Shown: one piece after another, positions 9,180-17,283 of the stretch | How positions within the stretch are numbered: the stretch's first letter is position 1 | Layout: each line of letters begins with the position of its first letter | Assembly (NCBI RefSeq): GCF_003668995.1 | Contig: NZ_CP033068.1 | Span: forward strand, 1,054,001-1,118,000 | DNA length: 64,000 nucleotides | From: Flavobacterium sp. 140616W15 | GTDB lineage: Bacteria > Bacteroidota > Bacteroidia > Flavobacteriales > Flavobacteriaceae | Direction: 5' to 3' | Program-made: the position numbers and the translations under genes | The notes under the pieces: generated by a model | The model's database searches: none | What the model was told of the DNA's origin: nothing | What the model saw: the letters and a program-made list of their open reading frames with translations, nothing else

Positions 9180-9948
9180 GGTTCTGTCGCATCTTTGAAT
9201 AACTTTTATCTTTAGAATTTTAAACCGATCAAAAAATGAATATTAAAGGTCATTGTTATCCAAAATACATAATTCTTCAGACAGTATATTTCAAACTAAG
9301 ATTTACACTTAGTTACCGTGATGTTGAGGGAATAATGAAAATTAGAGGAGTTCATGTTGATTATGCTACTATTCAGCGTTGGGTCTATAAGTTTACACCT
9401 TTGCTTGAGTCGAAGATGAAGAAGAGAAAAGGCAGAGTGGGGGCTAGTTGGAGATTGGATGAGACCTATATCAAAGTAAAAGGTGTTTGGTGTTATTTAT
9501 ATCGAGCAGTAGATAAATTAGGCAATACAGTAGCCTTTCTTTTGACCAGAAAAAGACAAAGAATGAGCGCTCAGTCTTTTCTAATTAAAGCAATTGGTAA
9601 CAACTGGAGACCAAGAGTAATAAACATTGATAAAAGCGGTTCTAATACTGCAGCGATCAAAGTATATAACAAACGCTCGTTCTCAAAGATTAAAATCAGA
9701 CAGTGTAAATATCTCAATAATATTGTTAAACAGGATCATCGTTTTATCAATTAGCGCATACAAAACGCATTAGGCTTTAAAAGTTTTGAATCAGCCAAAC
9801 GAACTTTGAGTGGAATTGGTGCATATGCTGAGAAAGAATCAGATGGTTAGTCCAGGGATAACTATGTTTAAATCATTCTGTAAATAGGCAGGCTAACTTT
9901 TAAATTACTTGAATTCTTATATTTGTTTCTGACAGATGCGACAGAACC
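9180..9948 (+). mobile_element. IS6-family insertion sequence, inactive
   Basis: Perfect 15-bp terminal inverted repeats (GGTTCTGTCGCATCT at 9180-9194 and its reverse complement at 9934-9948) bound a 769-bp element with one transposase gene. Both length and ends are typical of the IS6/IS26 family. The flanking octamers (CTTCAAAA and AGCAGCGA) do not match, so there is no 8-bp target duplication. This fits a later deletion or recombination next to the element. Confidence 0.85.
9236..9887 (+). pseudogene. IS6-family transposase, broken
   Basis: The frame encodes an IS6-type DDE transposase (LSYRDVEGIMKIRGVHVDYATIQRWV, then WRLDETYIKVKG with the first Asp, and VINIDKSGSNTAA with the second). 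Three defects are visible. The family Glu in the NNIVEQDHR motif is Lys (NNIVKQDHR). The Trp codon after FIN is TAG at 9752-9754. A one-base shift is needed after LSGI to recover VHMLRKNQMV and the usual C-terminus ending at 9887. The product should be catalytically dead. Confidence 0.85.
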
Positions 9949-10044
9949 AGCAGCGAGTCTTTTGGATTAAAACAAAAGATAAGTTAGATTTATTCTTTAT
10001 TTTATTAGAAAAATAAAAGATTTATAAAAAAGTATACACGCAAC

Positions 10045-11760
10045 ATGTCCGAAGAGAATAAAAGATTTATAGAGGCTCTTAAAAGAGAAGAGTTACTTAT
10101 TGATAAACAATTGGAAGAATTGAAGTTATGGGAAAGGAGCTTTCAGACTAACATCTGCAATTCCTTTCTCCTTGTCGAGCAATCAGATTATTCAAATTCT
10201 CGTGATAAATCGTATAATTTTATTTCAAGACTTAGTGCACTATATGATATAATCGAAAAGAGGTCTAGAAGGGAAAAATTAACTGATACAACAACAGCCT
10301 TAATGACCACTGCTGGTGACATATCCTATCTCAAAGAGCTTAATCAACTTTATGCCTATGGACACTTTTGCATGCTGATGCCACAGTTGCACAAGGATGT
10401 ATTCAAGGTTGAGCTCAAGGCGAATAATTTTTATAGCTTGAGGTATCGTTCAGATGCACTTGAGCAAGCGGAAATAAAAGATAAAATTCTTAGTACTCTT
10501 GCTCAGCAAATCACAATACCATTTTCTGATTTACAAGACTTGAGAGACTATACAGATCTGAAAGCCGCACGGAAAATATTTGATTTAACAAATTATGATG
10601 AGGGGATGTTGAAGGTACTGTTCAATCACCACAAACAGAGTTTTCGAAGGGTTTTGGTTTTGGAAGATGCCCACCTCAAAGAATCACTTGGGTTTACCAA
10701 TAAGGATTATCAGCAATTTTCAGCTGGATTGCTTGCTATGTCGGAGTTTTTTCTGGAGCTGTCACGTTCCTTTAAAAGAGCAGCCGAATCATCCAATGAC
10801 CTTGATGAAGCTGAGATGCTAATGAGAGAATATCTTGACTGGTCAGTCTGTACATTGGACATTAAAATTTTAGATAGCCTAAGAGTTTTGACTGAGCTGG
10901 ATCAGGTTGTTTTTGACCGTTTGCTTTGTTATTATATTTTGGACTATGAAAAAAACACAAATACTGCTGTAACAGAATCTAAAACGCTTCCCAAGGATGG
11001 TTATTTTCCGCCACTAATCCTTGCTGGTGATTCGGTTATCTTTAGCCCACTGGCCTTGAGGTATATGTATGCGTTCAATAATATTTTATTTTCGGTTAAG
11101 GAAAAGCAACAGAGAGTCTTTGACCAGCAGATTTCCTGCCATCTTGAACCCACGCTCATTAGACAGGTGGAGCAGCTTTTTAGTTATTTTGGCAATATAC
11201 AATGTGCATCAAATGTTAATTATGATGGAGGGGAAGTTGACCTATTGGTATTGGATACTGTAAGTGAGGTTTGTCTAGCATTTCAGATTAAGGCTACTAT
11301 TGCGGCCGCATCCACAAGGGGTGTTTCCCGGGTTCAAGGGAGAAGTGAAGAAGGTATAAGACAAATAAAACGATGGCAGCAACTTGGACTCAGCAAACAG
11401 AAAAAAATAATAGAAAATGCTTTCAATACAACATTGAATTTAAATAAAGTTGGAGACGTTTTGTTGGTACGTTCCTCAGCAGGTCAAGAATCAGTATGGG
11501 AGAGTGGAGTCACGATTGTGAATTATGATTTCTTACGTGGACTGATGGGAAAAAAACTAACGGCTGGCAATCCCTCCCTGGAGAATTTTGATGTGGAAGT
11601 TTCTGCCTATATGCAGGAATTAATTACCATTTCGGAGGTAAAAACTCAAATCCAGTTGCTCTCTGTGGGACATCTGAATATTGAATTTCCCGATCAGGAG
11701 TTTAACGATAATCAACTCATTTATTTCAATCTGAAAATGGGGAGATCTTTGGAGGGGTGA
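10045..11760 (+). CDS. Unrecognised protein with PD-(D/E)XK nuclease-like C-terminal domain
   Basis: A 571-residue soluble protein; I do not recognise the family. Residues 1-340 are mostly helical with no motif I know. Around residues 395-418 there is a restriction-endonuclease-like core: GGEVDLLVLD, then CLAFQIKAT, giving E397-x-D399 and Q414-x-K416, with a possible helix Glu at about 376. That order (E..D..QxK) is the PD-(D/E)XK/NERD-like signature, so I infer DNA binding or cleavage. It is flanked by a dead IS6 element and by decayed small genes, and lies upstream of exonuclease VII. This could be a single-gene defence or repair nuclease. No membrane segment or signal peptide is visible. 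Confidence 0.6.
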   Translation: MSEENKRFIEALKREELLIDKQLEELKLWERSFQTNICNSFLLVEQSDYSNSRDKSYNFISRLSALYDIIEKRSRREKLTDTTTALMTTAGDISYLKELNQLYAYGHFCMLMPQLHKDVFKVELKANNFYSLRYRSDALEQAEIKDKILSTLAQQITIPFSDLQDLRDYTDLKAARKIFDLTNYDEGMLKVLFNHHKQSFRRVLVLEDAHLKESLGFTNKDYQQFSAGLLAMSEFFLELSRSFKRAAESSNDLDEAEMLMREYLDWSVCTLDIKILDSLRVLTELDQVVFDRLLCYYILDYEKNTNTAVTESKTLPKDGYFPPLILAGDSVIFSPLALRYMYAFNNILFSVKEKQQRVFDQQISCHLEPTLIRQVEQLFSYFGNIQCASNVNYDGGEVDLLVLDTVSEVCLAFQIKATIAAASTRGVSRVQGRSEEGIRQIKRWQQLGLSKQKKIIENAFNTTLNLNKVGDVLLVRSSAGQESVWESGVTIVNYDFLRGLMGKKLTAGNPSLENFDVEVSAYMQELITISEVKTQIQLLSVGHLNIEFPDQEFNDNQLIYFNLKMGRSLEG

Positions 11761-11771
11761 GAATCAGCATT

Positions 11772-11931
11772 ATAGCTTTTCGAAATGATAAGGAGACTTA
11801 AAATATACCTGCAATTTAGTATCACCCCGATAATTTATCACTGTAATTTTATAATGGGTATGGTCATATATTTCTGTTGCCCCTTTTACAGAGCTGCTAT
11901 CATAATTTAAGTTCTTTGATAAGAAGATTTA
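11772..11931 (-). pseudogene. Gene remnant, unknown
   Basis: The reverse strand has about 50 open codons with good coding character (VKGATEIYDHTHYKIT and NYRGDTKLQVYFKSPYHFE) ending at 11772, but no start codon. A one-base shift upstream gives NQINLLIKELKL, which looks like the missing N-terminus. It is probably the remains of a small gene of about 65 residues. Confidence 0.35.
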
Positions 11932-12319
11932 TTTGGTTAGTAAGTTAAATGAAGTGTAAAACATTAATTATAAGTTGATATGTTGTATCGATGCTTGGTA
12001 TTTTTTTTTCGTTGATAGAGCCTAGATGAATAGCAATTTGGCAACCCTTTTAGTCTGTTTTGAATCGAAATGGAATTAAATTTTAATTGTTCATATTTTT
12101 ATGCTTTTATCAAATCATGCTGTTTTGATTTTTAGTATTTTTAGGGATGTAAAATAGGAATAGACGAAAAGCCTCTTTAGAGAAGTTACTTGCCTGGGTT
12201 CTTGAGATAAGCAGGAAGTGAGGGACTTAATCGAGAGAGAAAACAAAAGAACTACCTTATGTTTTTTGACTTTTAAGTGTATTATTTTACAAGATAACAC
12301 AAAACTAAATACCAATAGC
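11932..12319. other. Intergenic region
   Basis: AT-rich spacer upstream of the small gene at 12320. A reverse-strand open frame here has no coding character. No repeat or RNA was identified. Confidence 0.35.
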
Positions 12320-12577
12320 ATGGATAAAACGATAAAGCTTAGAGTGAAGAAGGAGATTGACAATAGGAATGAGCTTAAGGTGTTACAACTAAAAGGGAGT
12401 TTGATTACCAAAGGGTATACCGAGATTATCCATATTGCCGATGAGAACGAAGATTTTTATCTCAATTCGTTTTCGACGGCTGCTGATCATAGAAAAGAGG
12501 CAGAAGATTTTGTACTGGACTATATTTCTAGTCATGATCTTACCTCTACCGTTACACTTTTGGGCACGGAGCGATAA
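12320..12577 (+). CDS. Small protein of unknown function
   Basis: An 85-residue acidic protein. I chose the ATG at 12320 because the product then starts MDKTIKLRVKKE, matching the start of the decayed paralogue at 1.3 kb (MKKAITLQIRKE). The conserved core is LQLKGSLITKGYTEIIHIADENEDFYLNSFS, shared with the paralogue in pieces. It looks like a compact alpha/beta protein with no signal peptide or membrane segment. It lies 114 bases upstream of xseA on the same strand, so it may be part of that transcript. Function unknown. Confidence 0.65.
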   Translation: MDKTIKLRVKKEIDNRNELKVLQLKGSLITKGYTEIIHIADENEDFYLNSFSTAADHRKEAEDFVLDYISSHDLTSTVTLLGTER

Positions 12578-12691
12578 GTACCGAACACATAATTTTTTTA
12601 AAGCAAATTCAGTCATTTTTTTTAAAGAACTATTGCATTTTCTATTGAATTTAGGATGATCTAAAAAGGAACGCTGAGTTCCTCACTTTTT

Positions 12692-14128
12692 ATGGAACCA
12701 GAAAAGCATATTAAACTCTCCGAGCTAAACAATAAAATTAGCGATGCCTTAGCAGACCGTTTTAAAGGGCAGACCTTTTGGGTTGTGGCTGATATTACCA
12801 ATCATTCCTATAAGGCGGATAAGAAAATCCATTACTTTGAACTGGTAGAAAAAGGAACGACATCCAACAGTATTGTTGCGAGAATTCTTGGGAAAGCCTG
12901 GGGAACAGGATCGATGCATCTTTCCGATTTTGAAAAAAATACAGGACAGCGTTTTACCAATAATATTAATGTACTTGTTTTGGTCAGTGTGGATTACCAC
13001 CCTTTGTTTGGTTTGTCACTGAATGTACTTGATATTGACACCAATTTTACACTTGGAATCTTGGAGCAGCAACGCAACGCCACCCTGAAAAGGCTTGTGG
13101 AAGAGAATGCTTTTATTGTTAAAGAAGCAGAACAATACATAACTCGAAACAATCAAATAAAGCTCAGGGCAGTAATCCAAAAAGTAGCGGTGATATCAGG
13201 GAGTAATTCCGCTGGTCTTGAAGATTTCAGACACACCCTTGAGAATAATGATTTCGGCTATGTTTTTGAGATAGATGATTATCCTACCATTGTTCAAGGG
13301 GATAATAATGCCAAGTTGTTTTTGGACAAACTAATTCAAGTGTATCGAAGTGGCAAATTGTATGACGCCGTTGTTATAACAAGAGGAGGAGGTGCGCAGT
13401 CCGATTTTTTGATCTTTGACAATTATAACATTGGGCGCGCCGTAGCTAAATTTCCCATTGCGATTATCACAGGAATAGGACATCAGAAAAATGTTAGCAT
13501 CGTGGATCTCATGGCGCATACCCAGACTAAGACTCCAACTAAAGCCGCTGAGTTTATCATTGCCCATAACCGCAGTTTTGAGCTGCATATCCTTTCGTTG
13601 CAACAAAATATTGTCATTAAATCGCAGCAGCTTTTTCTGCTGCATTATCAGAACCTTTCCCAACTTAAGAGCAGCCTTTCCAATAGTGCCAGGGAGCTTA
13701 TTTCTGGACACAAAGATGCTTTAATGGCTATTAATCAAAACACGATTAATAACTCCAAATCAATTCTGTATCAGGAACACCGTCTTTTGATGAATCTATC
13801 CCATCAAATTTCAGGTAAACCGCGGATTATCCTTTACAATAGGATTAATGATATTAGCAATACGATCAGTAATTTAAAAACATTCACAAATCAGTATCTT
13901 CGCAATCAAAAAGGATATCTGGCGCATTACAGTTCGAGTATCAGGATGATGTCCCCTGAGAATATCCTCAAAAAGGGTTATGCTATTGTCAAGGTCAATG
14001 ATAAAATAACCAGTAATGCTGATACTATAGCAGTGGGCGATACCATTGATGTGATACTGGCAGATTCGATTTTTAAAACTACGGTTAAAGAAAAAACAAA
14101 ATACAATGAAAGAGACACTGACTTATGA
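12692..14128 (+). CDS. xseA: Exodeoxyribonuclease VII large subunit
   Basis: A 478-residue XseA. With XseB it degrades single-stranded DNA from both ends in the cytoplasm during repair. The N-terminal OB-fold is IKLSELNNKISDAL..FWVVADITNHSYKADKKIHYFELVE. The catalytic core has AVISGSNSAGLEDF, VVITRGGGAQSDFLIFDN, FPIAIITGIGHQKNVSIVDLMAHTQTKTPTKAA (in consecutive pieces), and the C-terminal ENILKKGYAIVK. The usual RGGGS loop reads RGGGA, and the stretch before GHE reads GIGHQ; both are modest departures from the consensus. Its end overlaps xseB by 23 bases. Bacteroidota chromosomes normally carry xseA elsewhere, so this may be an accessory copy. Confidence 0.88.
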   Translation: MEPEKHIKLSELNNKISDALADRFKGQTFWVVADITNHSYKADKKIHYFELVEKGTTSNSIVARILGKAWGTGSMHLSDFEKNTGQRFTNNINVLVLVSVDYHPLFGLSLNVLDIDTNFTLGILEQQRNATLKRLVEENAFIVKEAEQYITRNNQIKLRAVIQKVAVISGSNSAGLEDFRHTLENNDFGYVFEIDDYPTIVQGDNNAKLFLDKLIQVYRSGKLYDAVVITRGGGAQSDFLIFDNYNIGRAVAKFPIAIITGIGHQKNVSIVDLMAHTQTKTPTKAAEFIIAHNRSFELHILSLQQNIVIKSQQLFLLHYQNLSQLKSSLSNSARELISGHKDALMAINQNTINNSKSILYQEHRLLMNLSHQISGKPRIILYNRINDISNTISNLKTFTNQYLRNQKGYLAHYSSSIRMMSPENILKKGYAIVKVNDKITSNADTIAVGDTIDVILADSIFKTTVKEKTKYNERDTDL

Positions 14129-14309
14129 AGCTGCTTATGCGGAACTTACAGCAATTGCAAAGGAAATAGAAAATGAAACCATTTCGGTTGATGTACTGGC
14201 TACAAAAGTCAAGAGGGCTTCCGAGCTTATTACTTTCTGCCAGACCAAACTCAAATCAACAGAAACTGAAGTAAACAAAATTATTGCCCAAATGGAGAAT
14301 CCTTCATAA
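14106..14309 (+). CDS. xseB: Exodeoxyribonuclease VII small subunit
   Basis: A 67-residue helical-hairpin protein with the XseB pattern: LTYEAAYAELTAIAKEIEN, then ISVDVLATKVKRASELITFC and a C-terminal helix. Several copies bind the long C-terminal helices of XseA to form the holoenzyme. Its ATG lies inside the 3' end of xseA in another frame, so the two should be translationally coupled. Confidence 0.88.
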   Translation: MKETLTYEAAYAELTAIAKEIENETISVDVLATKVKRASELITFCQTKLKSTETEVNKIIAQMENPS

Positions 14310-14465
14310 CTAAAGTTTTTTTTTGAAGATTACTAAAAAATAGAATACAATCTAAAAATAAAGCATGGAGTCAATTAAACAGGACTGTATATCGGTTTAA
14401 TTAAGAATTGATTATTGCATGTATATTGGAAAAGTTAGTCACTAACACAACTTATTAAAAAAACT

Positions 14466-15467
14466 TTACTTGAATTTGATAACAACTTTTCCTTTGGCAT
14501 GACCACTGCTAACATAGAGCATAGCCTGATTTAGTTGCTCAAATGGAAAAACCTTATCTATGACAGGACGAATGATATCTGTTTGAATTAAGGCACTAAT
14601 TTCAGACAACTGTTTTCCATTGGCTTGCATAAACAGAAACGAATAATCAACACCAAGTTGTCTGGCTTGTTTTCTGACTTTTCTACTCAAAAAAGAAATG
14701 GCTGTTTTCATAAACCACGACAGACCAATTTCTTTTGCAAAAGACACATCGGGCGGTCCTGAAATTGAAATTAGTTTTCCGCCAGATTTTAATATCCGTA
14801 GCGACTTTTCCAATGTTTTTTCGTCCTGACTGTTCAATACTACATCGTACTCATTGAGTATTGTTTCAAAATCTTGCGTTTTGTAATCTATCACAATATC
14901 AGCACCTAAACCTTTAACCAAATCAAAATTATCAGCACTTGTAGTTGTGGCTACTGTTGCCCCAAAATATTTTGCCAACTGTATTGCAATTGTTCCCACA
15001 CCACCCGAACCAGCTTGAATAAATACTTTCTGACCTTTCTCTAACTTTGCTTTTTCAACAAACGCCTGCCAAACCGTTAAGGCAACCAATGGAATGGAAG
15101 CGGCCTGTTCCATTGTTATATTTTTAGGTTTCAACGCGAGATCGTTTTCATTGACTGCAATATATTCTGCAAATGTACCAATCTTAAAATCAGCTGAACG
15201 AGCAAAAACTTCATCACCAACTTTGAAACGACTGACTTTTGAGCCTACTTTTGTTACAATCCCGGCAACATCGTGACCTAAAACCAAAGGGAATTTGTAA
15301 GGAAGTAACAATTTGAACTCACCACTTTTTAGTTTTACATCCAATTGATTAATACTTGCCGCATGTATTTGTATTAATACTTCATTGTCGTTAGCCACGG
15401 GTTCTGGCAATTCAACGAGTTGAAGCTGCTCTTTTTTGCTATAACGATTTATAATAAATGCTTTCAT
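14466..15467 (-). CDS. NADP-dependent quinone oxidoreductase-like protein (MDR family)
   Basis: A 333-residue medium-chain dehydrogenase/reductase of the zinc-free quinone reductase type. It has the N-terminal GroES-like domain (LPYKFPLVLGHDVAGIV, VGDEVFARSADF) and the nucleotide-binding loop GQKVFIQAGSGGVGTIAIQ. The catalytic-zinc cysteines of alcohol dehydrogenases are absent. It probably reduces quinones or enones with NADPH in the cytoplasm. It lies directly downstream of the short-chain dehydrogenase gene on the same strand (25 bases between), and that gene is divergent from an HxlR regulator. This arrangement is typical of redox- or aldehyde-stress operons. Confidence 0.88.
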   Translation of the reverse strand: MKAFIINRYSKKEQLQLVELPEPVANDNEVLIQIHAASINQLDVKLKSGEFKLLLPYKFPLVLGHDVAGIVTKVGSKVSRFKVGDEVFARSADFKIGTFAEYIAVNENDLALKPKNITMEQAASIPLVALTVWQAFVEKAKLEKGQKVFIQAGSGGVGTIAIQLAKYFGATVATTTSADNFDLVKGLGADIVIDYKTQDFETILNEYDVVLNSQDEKTLEKSLRILKSGGKLISISGPPDVSFAKEIGLSWFMKTAISFLSRKVRKQARQLGVDYSFLFMQANGKQLSEISALIQTDIIRPVIDKVFPFEQLNQAMLYVSSGHAKGKVVIKFK

Positions 15468-15492
15468 TTTTTAGCGTTTTTTATTAAAGGTA

Positions 15493-16257
15493 CTATTCTA
15501 AAAATTTATCTGCTTTCTTTGGATTAACTAATCTAAAAGCGAATTTAGGAAAAAGACGGTTGAGGATATAAACTACTTTTGTATCTCCTACACGAATGGT
15601 GTATCGGTCTTTTTTAAGCCCTGCAATCAATTCTTTTACCAGAGCTTCGGGGCTAATTTTCTTATCATTTCGGCTTGCGGTCATTTCTGTTGCTACCAAT
15701 GGAGGCAAGAGTTCGAAAACTTTTACATTGCTGTTAGCGATACGTAAATGTTCTCTAAGCGATTTTGTATAAAATGCCAAAGCGGTTTTCGATGCTGAAT
15801 ATGTAGGTTCAAGTAACGAAGGCACATAACTCAATATAGATGTAGTATTAATAATGGCACTTTCTTTTCTTGATTGCAGCATATCCAAAAAAAGATTGTT
15901 CAGACGAACAACCCCCAAATAATTAATATTCATTTCGTATGTTGCGTTTTCCAAATGCTTGTCATTGGCAATTCCTAAATTTAATGGCATTACACCCACA
16001 CCTGCATTGTTATAAAGAATATCAATTCCACCTAATTCTTTAACCTGACGCAAAAGAGAAATTGCATCTTCTCCACTGGCAACATCACTTTTTATAGCAA
16101 TTATATTAGGATACCTTTTTTTTGCGGCATCTAATTTTTCCTGATTTCTACCTGTAATGATAACATTTGCATTATTTTCAAGAAACTGTTTAGCGGCTTC
16201 AAGTCCAATACCGGCACCACCACCTGTTATCAATATTGTTTTGTTCTTTAAGTCCAT
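15493..16257 (-). CDS. Short-chain dehydrogenase/reductase
   Basis: A 254-residue Rossmann-fold SDR, close to the DltE/YbbO-like group. The start at 16257 gives MDLKNKTILITGGGAGIG, the usual N-terminus; the longer frame would add a basic leader that covers the promoter. It has the cofactor loop TGGGAGIG, the NNAG motif (LYNNAGVGVMP), the catalytic Ser in TTSILSYVP and the YSASK catalytic Tyr/Lys. Its substrate is unknown. It is the first gene of a two-gene unit with the quinone reductase and is divergent from the HxlR gene. Confidence 0.88.
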   Translation of the reverse strand: MDLKNKTILITGGGAGIGLEAAKQFLENNANVIITGRNQEKLDAAKKRYPNIIAIKSDVASGEDAISLLRQVKELGGIDILYNNAGVGVMPLNLGIANDKHLENATYEMNINYLGVVRLNNLFLDMLQSRKESAIINTTSILSYVPSLLEPTYSASKTALAFYTKSLREHLRIANSNVKVFELLPPLVATEMTASRNDKKISPEALVKELIAGLKKDRYTIRVGDTKVVYILNRLFPKFAFRLVNPKKADKFLE

Positions 16258-16290
16258 ATTTTTTCTTTGTTTGTAAAATTTGTATATTTG

Positions 16291-16305
16291 CTTGCGAATT
16301 GCAAG
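16291..16305. promoter_or_regulatory. Candidate HxlR operator
   Basis: CTTGC-gaatt-GCAAG is an inverted repeat in the 100-base gap between the divergent SDR and HxlR genes. It directly follows TATATTTG (16283-16290), which fits the -7 consensus for the HxlR gene, and a second GCAAG half-site follows at about 16335. The placement suggests that the regulator represses both directions. Confidence 0.45.
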
Positions 16306-16357
16306 TGCAAATCTAATAAACAACTTTCATTTCGCAAGTGATTTTAAGAAAAATTTT

Positions 16358-16771
16358 ATGACAGATACTAAAAAAAGGTCGGATTGCCCTGTTAGTTGTT
16401 CTCTTGATGTTTGGGGAGACAAGTGGTCCTTGTTAATTGTACGGGATTTAATGTTCAGTAAACAGTGCACCTACGGCGACTTTCTGAAATCGGATGAAAA
16501 AATTGCAACCAACATTTTAGCTTCACGTCTACAAACGCTTGAAGCAAACGGAATAATAAGCAAATCTGACCACCCCGAGAGTAAGGCAAAAGTTTTATAC
16601 AAACTCACTCCAAAAGGAATTGATTTGGTGCCTATAATGATTGAAATAAATTTATGGGCAGAAAAGTATTTTACTATCCCAAGTGAGCAAAAATTAATGC
16701 TGAAAGAGGTAAAAAAAGACAAAGAAGCTTTTATTAAAACAGCAAAAAGGGATTTGAAGAAAGGGATTTGA
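16358..16771 (+). CDS. HxlR-family transcriptional regulator
   Basis: A 137-residue winged-helix regulator. The start at 16358 gives MTDTKKRSDCPVSCSLDVWG, in line with the family. The core is WGDKWSLLIVRDLMFSKQCTYGDF followed by the recognition region IATNILASRLQTLEANGII and the wing YKLTPKGIDLVPI. The N-terminal cysteines (DCPVSC) are of the kind that sense aldehydes, quinones or hypochlorite in HypR/YodB-type proteins. This fits the divergent redox genes it most likely controls. Confidence 0.88.
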   Translation: MTDTKKRSDCPVSCSLDVWGDKWSLLIVRDLMFSKQCTYGDFLKSDEKIATNILASRLQTLEANGIISKSDHPESKAKVLYKLTPKGIDLVPIMIEINLWAEKYFTIPSEQKLMLKEVKKDKEAFIKTAKRDLKKGI

Positions 16772-16963
16772 AACAAAACGGTAAGAACAAGCATTGGTAA
16801 AACTTCTATAAAGTTAGAGCGTCAGATTCTGTTTTAAATGTCTGAAATTCTACATTGATTTTTTCAATTTCAAGAGGCTATTAGTCCGCGTAATCACCTG
16901 AATTAGGAGTGGTATTATGGAATAAAACTATAAAAGTGGTATAGTTATTGAAAAAAGGATGGC

Positions 16964-17179
16964 ATGAAAAAATTTGGAATCAAAAAAGCAGGAGAAAATA
17001 AATGGGTAGTTAGCCATTATGAATTTCCAAAATTCACCTGTACTTTTGAAAATAGAAAATTTCATAACAGCTCGAAAATAAAAGGGTTATTTGACCCTAC
17101 AGGGGATCTAAAAGAAGTCTTGGTTTTGCAGCTTATGGAAGACTGGCTAGGTAAAAACCATCCCGATAAAATAAGCTAA
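16964..17179 (+). CDS. Small protein of unknown function
   Basis: A 71-residue soluble protein (KKFGIKKAGENKWVVSHY, CTFENRKFHNSSKIKGLFDP). No motif is recognised. It has coding character and stands alone between the HxlR gene and the convergent exonuclease gene. Confidence 0.5.
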   Translation: MKKFGIKKAGENKWVVSHYEFPKFTCTFENRKFHNSSKIKGLFDPTGDLKEVLVLQLMEDWLGKNHPDKIS

Positions 17180-17283
17180 TGGATCAATTTATTTTATTAG
17201 GATTCCACTAGTCTTTCAAAACGTTTTGGGTACAATAGTATTATGGTAACAGTGGAATTAATAATAGATTAAATTTGTAGAAA

